6,589 nt of DNA from assembly GCA_030630315.1 (NCBI GenBank), contig DAOVNI010000096.1, positions 1-6,589 on the forward strand, given 5' to 3'. Below, in pieces: positions 1 to 4,462 of this stretch. The notes under the pieces were generated by a model. It had not been told where the DNA came from, did not search any database, and saw nothing but the letters and a program-made list of their open reading frames with translations. Position numbers and translations under genes: made by a program. The first letter of the stretch is position 1. Every line of letters begins with the position of its first letter. Origin of the DNA: Phycisphaerae bacterium. GTDB taxonomy: Bacteria > Planctomycetota > Phycisphaerae > Sedimentisphaerales > Anaerobacaceae.

Positions 1-340
1 CGAAGCGGAGATCCCTACGGGTGAGCTTCTCGGAATCCTCAAACCGGGGACCAATTTCAAAGGCAAAAAAATGCTGAATTTAAAGTTCTGCCACTTTTCC
101 TGGAAGACACGGGCCGGACTCAGCTTCGCGGGAACACTGGCAAATTGTTCTCGTTTCAGACAAGCGGTGTCTTACTCGGCACGGCAACAGGTGCCACAGG
201 CAAATCGTCCTGGTCTCACCCTGTTAGAAGTCCGTCTGTATATTTGTTTTTTCATAAATAGTTACTTTCGATTAAATCGTCTTGGTGTAATATTCTGTCG
301 CAGGTCAATGACAGTTCCTCAAATTATGTGCGACAGAGCA
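1..340. other. Left-edge region without a supported gene
   Basis: No frame on either strand gives a convincing protein with a start, a ribosome binding site and a stop. The second plus frame stays open from base 2 and its first 23 codons read protein-like (EAEIPTGELLGILKPGT, then NFKGKK). After the A7 run at 64-70 it loses that character and runs on antisense to the next gene. This could be the 3' end of a plus-strand gene with a frameshift near the A-run, or chance. A 20-base imperfect direct repeat lies at 139-158 and 199-218. A small inverted repeat GGCAC/GTGCC lies at 178-182 and 191-195. I see no terminator with a U-run after the stop of the minus-strand gene at 341. Confidence 0.4.
139..218. 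repeat. Imperfect 20-base direct repeat, two copies 60 bases apart
   Basis: Copies at 139-158 (GGCAAATTGTTCTCGTTTCA) and 199-218 match at 16 of 20 bases. The four differences fall at every third base and are silent when read on plus (Gln-Ile-Val-Leu-Val-Ser twice) and on minus (Glu-Thr-Arg-Thr twice). The offset of 60 bases equals 20 codons. The similarity does not extend clearly beyond the 20 bases. It may be a relic of a repeated coding unit; this is inference. Confidence 0.45.
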
Positions 341-1231
341 CTACAGTCTGGGCGGAAAGATGCGACGCAGGTACCGGGCGTCGTACCGACAGCTCTCCTC
401 CAGCCCAAGCGGCATTTCCGTACCTTCCATAACTATCCACCCGCGATAGCCGATGTCGTCCATTGCCCGGCGGACTTCCTCGAAAGCAATTGTCCCCCTG
501 CCGTACAGGTCGTCGTAGTCCTTGGCGTGAAACTCGCAGATTTGCTTGCCAAGCAGGCGTATCTCCTCATAGATATCGTAGCCGGCTTTATGCGAGTTGC
601 CCACATCGTAATAAACCCTGACGGCGGGCGAGCCGACCCGGTCGATGATATCCAGGTGCTGCTCGGCACTGAGCCAGCTTTCCAGGCCGAGAAAAACGCC
701 GACCTCCTCCGCTTTCGGCGCCACCCTCTTGAGCCGCTCGACAACGACGTCAACGCTCTCCTTGTCGTTTCGCAGGTCAGCTTTGCCGAAAAAGGCGAGG
801 AGAACAACATTGACCCCCATTGCCTTGCAGACGTCAATACTCTCGGCGACCCACCGCTCGGCGCGAGGGTCGCTCTTGTAGGGGACACCGTTAAGAACCC
901 CAAGGGCCAGCGACGCTATCTGCATGTCGTGCTTGTCTGCCTCCTCAAGGATTTTCTTTTGCAGGTCCGGATTGAACAGCGGCAGGTCATCCTGCCCACT
1001 TCCAAAGTCCACCTGCACACCGTCGAGTCCCAGCCGCTTGGCCATCTCGAACGAAGCGGGATTGGTCTTCTTACCTATTGTCCAGTCGCAGACGCCAATT
1101 TTGAAACCCTGACCGGCCGGGCCGCCCAACAAAGGTCCGAAAGGCCGACACGAAGCGGTCAATGTAAGCCCGGCGACAGCACAGGCACTGTTTACCATCA
1201 TCTCACGACGACTCATGCGTAACCGTTTCAT
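341..1231 (-). CDS. Exported sugar phosphate isomerase/epimerase-like TIM-barrel protein
   Basis: A 296-residue member of the AP-endonuclease-2-like TIM-barrel superfamily (sugar phosphate isomerases/epimerases). The four usual metal ligands are visible: Glu184 in LGLESW, Asp209 in YYDVGNSH, His235 in CEFHAKD and Glu269 in IVMEG. The N terminus has a twin-arginine stretch (SRREMM, residues 7-12), a hydrophobic segment and LTASC ending at Cys28, which suggests Tat export and possibly lipid attachment. The lipobox is imperfect (Thr at -3). The start at 1231 is chosen because GGAGGT ends 6 bases upstream. An ATG at 1237 sits too close to that site, and a TTG at 1399 lacks one and would place 56 residues before the signal. 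It is the last gene of a probable operon with the oxidoreductase and DUF1080 genes. In such neighbourhoods related barrels act as 3-keto-glycoside lyases; isomerase or epimerase activity is the alternative. Confidence 0.88.
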   Translation of the reverse strand: MKRLRMSRREMMVNSACAVAGLTLTASCRPFGPLLGGPAGQGFKIGVCDWTIGKKTNPASFEMAKRLGLDGVQVDFGSGQDDLPLFNPDLQKKILEEADKHDMQIASLALGVLNGVPYKSDPRAERWVAESIDVCKAMGVNVVLLAFFGKADLRNDKESVDVVVERLKRVAPKAEEVGVFLGLESWLSAEQHLDIIDRVGSPAVRVYYDVGNSHKAGYDIYEEIRLLGKQICEFHAKDYDDLYGRGTIAFEEVRRAMDDIGYRGWIVMEGTEMPLGLEESCRYDARYLRRIFPPRL

Positions 1232-1233
1232 TT

Positions 1234-1341
1234 TCATACCTCCACAGAAAAACCAAAACTGTGGGCCGGAAACAAGCCGATATTTTCCGAGTGAAAACAT
1301 CCCTGTTTTGGTTCCCGCCAAGCGGGATCCCAAAACGACAT
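1234..1341 (-). CDS. Possible 35-residue leader peptide upstream of the TIM-barrel gene
   Basis: On the minus strand GGAGG (1348-1352) is followed after 6 bases by ATG at 1341. The frame runs 35 codons (beginning MSFWDPAWREPKQG) to a TGA at 1236-1234. That stop overlaps the ATG at 1237 as ATGA and lies 2 bases before the preferred ATG at 1231. The peptide has two Trp, one Cys and no recognisable domain. The layout would suit translational coupling or a regulatory leader peptide. Its six spacer bases lie in one arm of an inverted repeat (1342-1349 with 1310-1317). It may be only an open stretch of intergenic DNA: no homologue is known to me and codon bias cannot be judged at this length. Confidence 0.3.
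   Translation of the reverse strand: MSFWDPAWREPKQGCFHSENIGLFPAHSFGFSVEV
1238..1243 (-). promoter_or_regulatory. Shine-Dalgarno site that sets the TIM-barrel gene start
   Basis: On the minus strand GGAGGT lies 1 base-step before the ATG at 1237 and 6 bases before the ATG at 1231. The second spacing is normal, so translation most likely begins at 1231 (MKRLRMSRR). A third ATG at 1216 (MSRREMM) would also keep the twin-arginine signal. Confidence 0.7.
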
Positions 1342-1380
1342 CGGGAACCTCCGCCTCCTCCGTAAGGAGTCCCAAGGACT
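1294..1380. repeat. Cluster of overlapping inverted repeats in the intergenic spacer
   Basis: The spacer between the oxidoreductase and TIM-barrel genes has several hairpins. 1306-1334 is an imperfect hairpin whose core TTCCCGC pairs with GCGGGA, with matching ends. 1294-1309 is AAAACA-TCCC-TGTTTT. 1368-1380 is AGTCC-CAA-GGACT. 1358-1369 is CTCC-GTAA-GGAG. GGTTCCCG at 1310-1317 can also pair perfectly with CGGGAACC at 1342-1349, so two structures exclude each other. No U-run follows on the minus strand, so a standard terminator is unlikely. mRNA processing, stability or translation control are possible roles. Confidence 0.45.
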
Positions 1381-1408
1381 GCTCCGGTTTCGTGCTCAAT
1401 TTTTTTAC

Positions 1409-2668
1409 TTATGCTTTCAAACCTTTAAGGTTCGCGTCCAGCTTCTTTTTGCTCCTGATAATCTCGCTCCAGGTCACCTTGCGGCCCTCGTAGGCAGCGG
1501 TGCGGCCAAGTACCGTCAGCAGGTTGCTGCGAACGCTCTCGGCAACTGTCGGATTGTCAAACTTGCCTTGAACAATGCTCTTATGGAATGTCGCAATGTT
1601 TGCCACGGCCCCATCTTTGTAGATGCCGGGGCTTCTGCCGCCGCGATAGAAATCCTCTCCCTTTGCGCGGATAAGGACCTGTCCGCCGTACTGTGTCTCG
1701 AGCACGCCCTTGGAGCCGAACATTCGATTCCGAATGCCCTCGGGTTTTGTCCCGTGTCCCTTAAACTGTCTGGAACTGAAGGTGACACCCACATTGTTTG
1801 AATATTGAAACAGCAGCGTGAAATGGTCCCAACAGGTGCCGACGGGCCGCACCGTTCTCCCCCCGGTCCCCACCGCCCAAATCGGTTCCTGGTTCATTAT
1901 CCAGCTCATTACGTCGAGCGTGTGAATGTTCTGCTCGGTGATAATATCGCCCGAAATTATTTTATCGAGTCCCCACGCCCGCAGACGATTCTCAGGATTC
2001 TTCGGGTCATCCCGCCACGTCTTGTACATGCGCCCGAACGGGTCACCGGCGTGGTAGGTTGACTCACCGAACACAAATTCACCCAGCGCGCCATTGCGAA
2101 CGCGTTTAAGCGCCTCCATATAAAACTTGTCGGCACGCGTCTGGAAATCAACGAGGAAACACAGCTTCTTGGCCGTGGCCTTCCTGCCGCTTCTGGCGAT
2201 ACTGTGACAGCCGGGCACGTCCACAGCCAGTGGCTTGGCAACGTACACGTGACAGCCGGCGTCCACCGCATCAGCAGCCTGCTCGGGATGAAAATACGGC
2301 GGGCTCTCAATCGCCACCGCGTCCACCTTATCAAGCAGTTTGCGATAACCTGACAGGCCGGTATAACGGCGCGCTTTGTCCACACCCAATTTGCCGCCGC
2401 AGCCATCGACCCTGTCCTGGAAGTAGTCCGCCGCGGCCACGACATTGTATCCGCCGTGCTGCTTGAACAACTCGGCTATCCAGGTCCCCCGGCCGCCGCA
2501 GCCGATTATCCCCAAATCGACCTTCGAGTTGGCGTCATAGCCGCGGACAAGCGCCGGCTTAATCACCGTAAACGACAGTGCCGTCGCCCCGGCGCCGGCA
2601 ATGAACCGACGACGAGTGAGCCGCTTTCGGCTTTTATCTGTTATTGTAGTTTTTCCAAATTCGGCCAT
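1409..2668 (-). CDS. Tat-exported Gfo/Idh/MocA family oxidoreductase
   Basis: 419 residues, normal for the secreted planctomycete branch of this NAD(P)-dependent sugar oxidoreductase family. A Tat signal is clear: TRRRFIAGAGATALS at residues 18-32, followed by a hydrophobic run. The Rossmann nucleotide-binding motif is at residues 52-61 (LGIIGCGGRG). The family's Glu-Lys-Pro motif reads Ala-Lys-Pro (144-146), which keeps the catalytic Lys145. EQNIHTLD at 245-252 carries the expected catalytic His249. The C-terminal half matches the substrate-binding sheet domain. The start at 2668 has AGGAGG 8 bases upstream. The gene lies 58 bases after the DUF1080 gene and 177 bases before the TIM-barrel gene, all on one strand. 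A likely reaction is oxidation of a sugar at C3 (or reduction of a 3-keto sugar) with tightly held cofactor. The substrate cannot be read from the sequence. Confidence 0.93.
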   Translation of the reverse strand: MAEFGKTTITDKSRKRLTRRRFIAGAGATALSFTVIKPALVRGYDANSKVDLGIIGCGGRGTWIAELFKQHGGYNVVAAADYFQDRVDGCGGKLGVDKARRYTGLSGYRKLLDKVDAVAIESPPYFHPEQAADAVDAGCHVYVAKPLAVDVPGCHSIARSGRKATAKKLCFLVDFQTRADKFYMEALKRVRNGALGEFVFGESTYHAGDPFGRMYKTWRDDPKNPENRLRAWGLDKIISGDIITEQNIHTLDVMSWIMNQEPIWAVGTGGRTVRPVGTCWDHFTLLFQYSNNVGVTFSSRQFKGHGTKPEGIRNRMFGSKGVLETQYGGQVLIRAKGEDFYRGGRSPGIYKDGAVANIATFHKSIVQGKFDNPTVAESVRSNLLTVLGRTAAYEGRKVTWSEIIRSKKKLDANLKGLKA

Positions 2669-2726
2669 TTTGTAGTCCTCCTTATTATAGGGTTCCTAAA
2701 TTTTGCAATACATCGCATACTTGGAG

Positions 2727-3374
2727 CTATCTTAGTTCCGTGATTTTAATGTTACGGTAGTCAAGCCGGCTCCCATGGTTCTGCAGACCGATATAGCCCT
2801 TCGTTCGCGCCAGGCCCGGATGCGTGGCCAGCTTATCCTTGTACTCGCTTACGTCGGTGTCCACTATGACTGTGCCGTTCACAGTAATCTGCACTTTCGG
2901 CCCATTACAGACGATAATCATTTTCTGCCATTCGTTTGCCTTTTTCGTGGCGCGCTTAGACGGCGCCTGAACACCGTAAATGCTGCCGGTGTATTGACTG
3001 GGCCTCAAGTTGGCGTATCCTTTCGCATAATCATCCAACACCTGGATTTCCATCCCCTCATACGCCGGATTGCCCTCGTGCGGCGCCCGCACAAAAACGC
3101 CGCTGTTACCGCCCGGGGGCACGCGAAACTCCAGCTCCAGTTTGAAGTTGTCATACTCTTGCCTGGTTGAAAGCCAGCCTCCGCCGCCCCCGCCGGTGTA
3201 CAGAATTCCATCTTCAAATTTCCAGCTTCCTTCTCGCCCGCCTATCTGCTGCCAGTCAGCCAGGCCATTCGCCAGCAGGTCCTGCTTGGGTCTTAATCCT
3301 AACTCCACACAAGAGCTAAGAAACGCAACCATCAACGCCAACAAAACCACTGATACGACCTTCTTTTGATACAT
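2727..3374 (-). CDS. DUF1080 (3-keto-disaccharide hydrolase-type) lipoprotein
   Basis: 215 residues. The N terminus is a lipoprotein signal: Lys4-Lys5, a hydrophobic core, then LSSC with Cys22 as the predicted lipidated residue. The rest is one LamG-like jelly-roll domain of the DUF1080 type, with NSGVFVRAP (90-98), YEGMEIQVLDD (105-115), YTGSIYGV (128-135), EWQKM (148-152) and GYIGLQNHGSRLDYRNIKI (193-211). Family members have been linked to cleavage or hydration of 3-keto-glycosides, fitting the oxidoreductase encoded 58 bases downstream. The start is supported by AGGAGA (3381-3386) placed 6 bases before the ATG. Length is usual for the family, with no sign of truncation. Lipid anchoring would place it in an outer or inner membrane facing the periplasm. 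The exact activity (hydratase, lyase or only carbohydrate binding) is inferred from context. Confidence 0.93.
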   Translation of the reverse strand: MYQKKVVSVVLLALMVAFLSSCVELGLRPKQDLLANGLADWQQIGGREGSWKFEDGILYTGGGGGGWLSTRQEYDNFKLELEFRVPPGGNSGVFVRAPHEGNPAYEGMEIQVLDDYAKGYANLRPSQYTGSIYGVQAPSKRATKKANEWQKMIIVCNGPKVQITVNGTVIVDTDVSEYKDKLATHPGLARTKGYIGLQNHGSRLDYRNIKITELR

Positions 3375-3690
3375 CTTATTTCTCCTAATAATAAAAAACC
3401 AATCCCTGTTACTAATTTAAGGGGGCAACCCTCGACCTTTGAATAACGCAGTCGGCGTACAAGAATACCGTCAATCAGCCCTGTGGTCAAGCGTAATTTC
3501 GCCCCGCACCAATTGAGCTTAGGCTCACCCCGTAGGTTAGCCGTTGGTCTTACGGGGCTCGGAATGACAAATTTAACGGGGCTGTGAGTCCCGACCCAAT
3601 CAGGACTTTCAGCTTTTTTCTTTTTTTGACCGCTCTCTGCAGCCTCTTCATAGGCAGCTAAACGCCACAAAGCGGTTATTGCAGGCACTA
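3375..3690. other. 316-base intergenic region with inverted repeats, no clear gene
   Basis: This lies upstream of the DUF1080 gene and should hold the operon promoter, but I find no convincing -35/-10 pair. Inverted repeats are present: CCCCGTA (3528-3534) with TACGGGG (3551-3557), and TGAGC-TTAG-GCTCA (3514-3527). An ACGGGGCT motif recurs at 3552-3559 and again near 3579. A T6-C-T7 run occupies 3614-3627, purine-rich on minus. A minus frame from GTG at 3688 stays open for 118 codons. It lacks a ribosome binding site, overlaps the start of the DUF1080 gene and has no protein-like domain, so I do not call it. Confidence 0.5.
3514..3557. repeat. Paired hairpins TGAGC/GCTCA and CCCCGTA/TACGGGG
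   Basis: Two adjoining inverted repeats: a 5-base stem with a 4-base loop (3514-3527), then a 7-base stem with a 16-base loop (3528-3557). They could fold as tandem hairpins in RNA from either strand. No U-run follows, so Rho-independent termination for the upstream ORF6N gene is doubtful. A REP-like intergenic repeat is another possibility. Confidence 0.45.
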
Positions 3691-4260
3691 CTACTTGGGT
3701 TTAACTTTAGCTTTTGTGGTGCCTTTTTTATGTCTCTTAGCTTCAGTAAGATAACCTATTTGTGTTTTTGGCTTTGGGGTTGGTATTAACATTTTCGACA
3801 GCAAATTAAAAACGAACTTGAACTGCTCATCATACTTGCGTTCCATCGATTCGATTTTGCGTCTGAGCGCAGAGTTTGTGGCGAGAATCTCGCGCAGTTT
3901 AACAAATGTTCTCATAATGGCAATATTGACCTCAATAGCCCGCCTGCTCCGCAGAACACTGGAAAGCATAGCAACTCCCTGCTCGGTAAATGCGTAGGGT
4001 GCGTATCGGCGACCACCTCGTCCTTCTTTTGAGGTCGCAAATTGCGACCTCAAACGTTCAACTTCATCATTGCTCAACTGAAACATAAAGTCCGATGGAA
4101 AACGCTCAATATTACGCCGAACCTGCTCATTAAGCCTCTTGGTGGTTACGCCATACAACTCGGCTAAGTCCCTGTCTAATATAACCTTGTGTCCTCTGAT
4201 AAACAGAATACTTCTGTATATCCGTTCAACAGGAACAATTGAGTCAGTCTTTTTAGCCAT
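3691..4260 (-). CDS. ORF6N-domain DNA-binding protein
   Basis: 189 residues. The N-terminal ORF6N domain (about 10-105), related to KilA-N/phage antirepressor domains, has ILDRDLAELYGV (27-38), the RRNIERFPSDFMFQLS segment, then GGRRYAPYAFTEQGVAML (82-99). A predicted coiled coil (about 120-155) contains KYDEQFKFVF, and a Lys-rich tail ends the protein. The family is found in phages and scattered in bacterial chromosomes and is presumed to bind DNA. The ATG at 4260 is preferred because GGTGAG lies 8 bases upstream; a GTG at 4269 would add three residues. Codons for L70-R71-S72-Q73-F74-A75-T76-S77 form most of a perfect 27-base palindrome, and related palindromes lie upstream. Hand-counted GC is about 37% in 3721-3780, against 57% in one line of the TIM-barrel gene, hinting at transfer. 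No integrase or phage neighbour is visible. Confidence 0.9.
   Translation of the reverse strand: MAKKTDSIVPVERIYRSILFIRGHKVILDRDLAELYGVTTKRLNEQVRRNIERFPSDFMFQLSNDEVERLRSQFATSKEGRGGRRYAPYAFTEQGVAMLSSVLRSRRAIEVNIAIMRTFVKLREILATNSALRRKIESMERKYDEQFKFVFNLLSKMLIPTPKPKTQIGYLTEAKRHKKGTTKAKVKPK
4028..4054. repeat. Perfect 27-base palindrome inside the ORF6N coding sequence
   Basis: Arm TTTGAGGTCGCAA at 4028-4040, one central base at 4041, and the exact reverse complement at 4042-4054. On the gene strand it spans the codons for Leu-Arg-Ser-Gln-Phe-Ala-Thr-Ser. Thirteen paired bases on each side around one base is far beyond what codon constraint alone would be expected to give. It matches the palindromes upstream of the same gene. 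Confidence 0.92.
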
Positions 4261-4262
4261 AT

Positions 4263-4276
4263 TTACCACTCACCAA
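4263..4276 (-). repeat. Copy of the TTGGTGAGTGGTAA short repeat at the ORF6N start
   Basis: The 14 bases TTGGTGAGTGGTAA on minus here are identical to bases 5831-5844 on plus, in the spacer before the cmk-plsC gene. The copy supplies the weak ribosome binding site (GGTGAG) of the ORF6N gene. The repeat belongs to a family of GGTGATTGG/GGTTAA-like short sequences seen more fully at 5817-5888. Confidence 0.5.
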
Positions 4277-4288
4277 ATAAACATAAAC

Positions 4289-4313
4289 TTGAGGTCACAA
4301 AATGCGACCTCAA
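4289..4313. repeat. Upstream palindrome A, 25 bases, next to the ORF6N start
   Basis: Arms TTGAGGTCACA (4289-4299) and TGCGACCTCAA (4303-4313) pair with one mismatch around a 3-base loop. It carries the same TTGAGGTC core as the palindrome inside the gene. Its near edge is 28 bases upstream of the ATG at 4260, a natural operator position. Read on the gene strand it spells Leu-Arg-Ser-His-Phe-Val-Thr-Ser. Confidence 0.85.
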
Positions 4314-4322
4314 ATTTAGCTG

Positions 4323-4337
4323 GTCACAACCTGTGAC
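4323..4337. repeat. Upstream palindrome B, short
   Basis: GTCACA (4323-4328) and TGTGAC (4332-4337) around a 3-base loop. The left side, GGTCACAA, is the same as in palindrome A. On the gene strand, with flanking bases, it reads Leu-Ser-Gln-Val-Val-Thr-Ser then a stop. Its centre is 29 bases from that of palindrome A. Confidence 0.7.
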
Positions 4338-4344
4338 AACCTAT

Positions 4345-4371
4345 CTTGAGGTTCCAGACTGGAACCTCAAG
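4345..4371. repeat. Upstream palindrome C, perfect 12-base arms
   Basis: CTTGAGGTTCCA (4345-4356), loop of 3, then the exact reverse complement at 4360-4371. It keeps TTGAGGT but has TTCCA in place of the TCGCA core. On the gene strand it reads Leu-Arg-Phe-Gln-Ser-Gly-Thr-Ser. Its centre is 28 bases from that of palindrome B. AAGTCGCAACTT (4369-4380) overlaps its end and repeats the GTCGCAA half-core. It also lies about 90 bases beyond the cmk-plsC stop; no U-run follows, so a terminator role is weakly supported. Confidence 0.88.
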
Positions 4372-4462
4372 TCGCAACTTAACCAAAATTCTCTTTCCCG
4401 TCAAACCAGAACCCCGTCCCACACCACGCAATACGCATCACGAGCAACAAGCAACAAAATCA

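Noticed and set aside
25..100. RNPQTGD...FKV in the first plus frame, faintly like the C terminus of HU/IHF proteins
   Set aside because: A stop codon lies just before it, the spacing between the two motifs does not match the family and the GKALK tail is absent.
190..250. RPGLTLLEV in the second plus frame, like a type IV prepilin cleavage motif
   Set aside because: The stretch after it lacks the long hydrophobic helix and no ribosome binding site precedes the possible GTG start; probably chance.
71..1222. 383-codon plus-strand open frame
   Set aside because: It runs antisense through most of the TIM-barrel gene, has no ribosome binding site or domain, and its translation is low in recognisable structure. 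The minus-strand gene has catalytic motifs.
1232..1399. N-terminal extension of the TIM-barrel protein from TTG at 1399
   Set aside because: There is no ribosome binding site, it would put 56 residues before the Tat signal, and a clear GGAGGT serves the ATG at 1231.
3594..3627. Terminator for plus-strand transcription (AGTCC/GGACT then T-run)
   Set aside because: The stem is only 5 bases with a long loop and spacing before the T-run, and no plus-strand gene lies upstream.
3332..3688. 118-codon minus-strand frame between the ORF6N and DUF1080 genes
   Set aside because: GTG start without SD, overlaps the DUF1080 start in another frame, spans inverted repeats, and has no domain-like pattern apart from a Lys-rich patch.
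4289..4371. CRISPR array
   Set aside because: The units are palindromes with different cores, not identical repeats with unique spacers, and no cas gene is near.
4345..4371. Rho-independent terminator of cmk-plsC
   Set aside because: The stem is strong, but no U-run follows on either strand and the sequence belongs to the ORF6N palindrome set.
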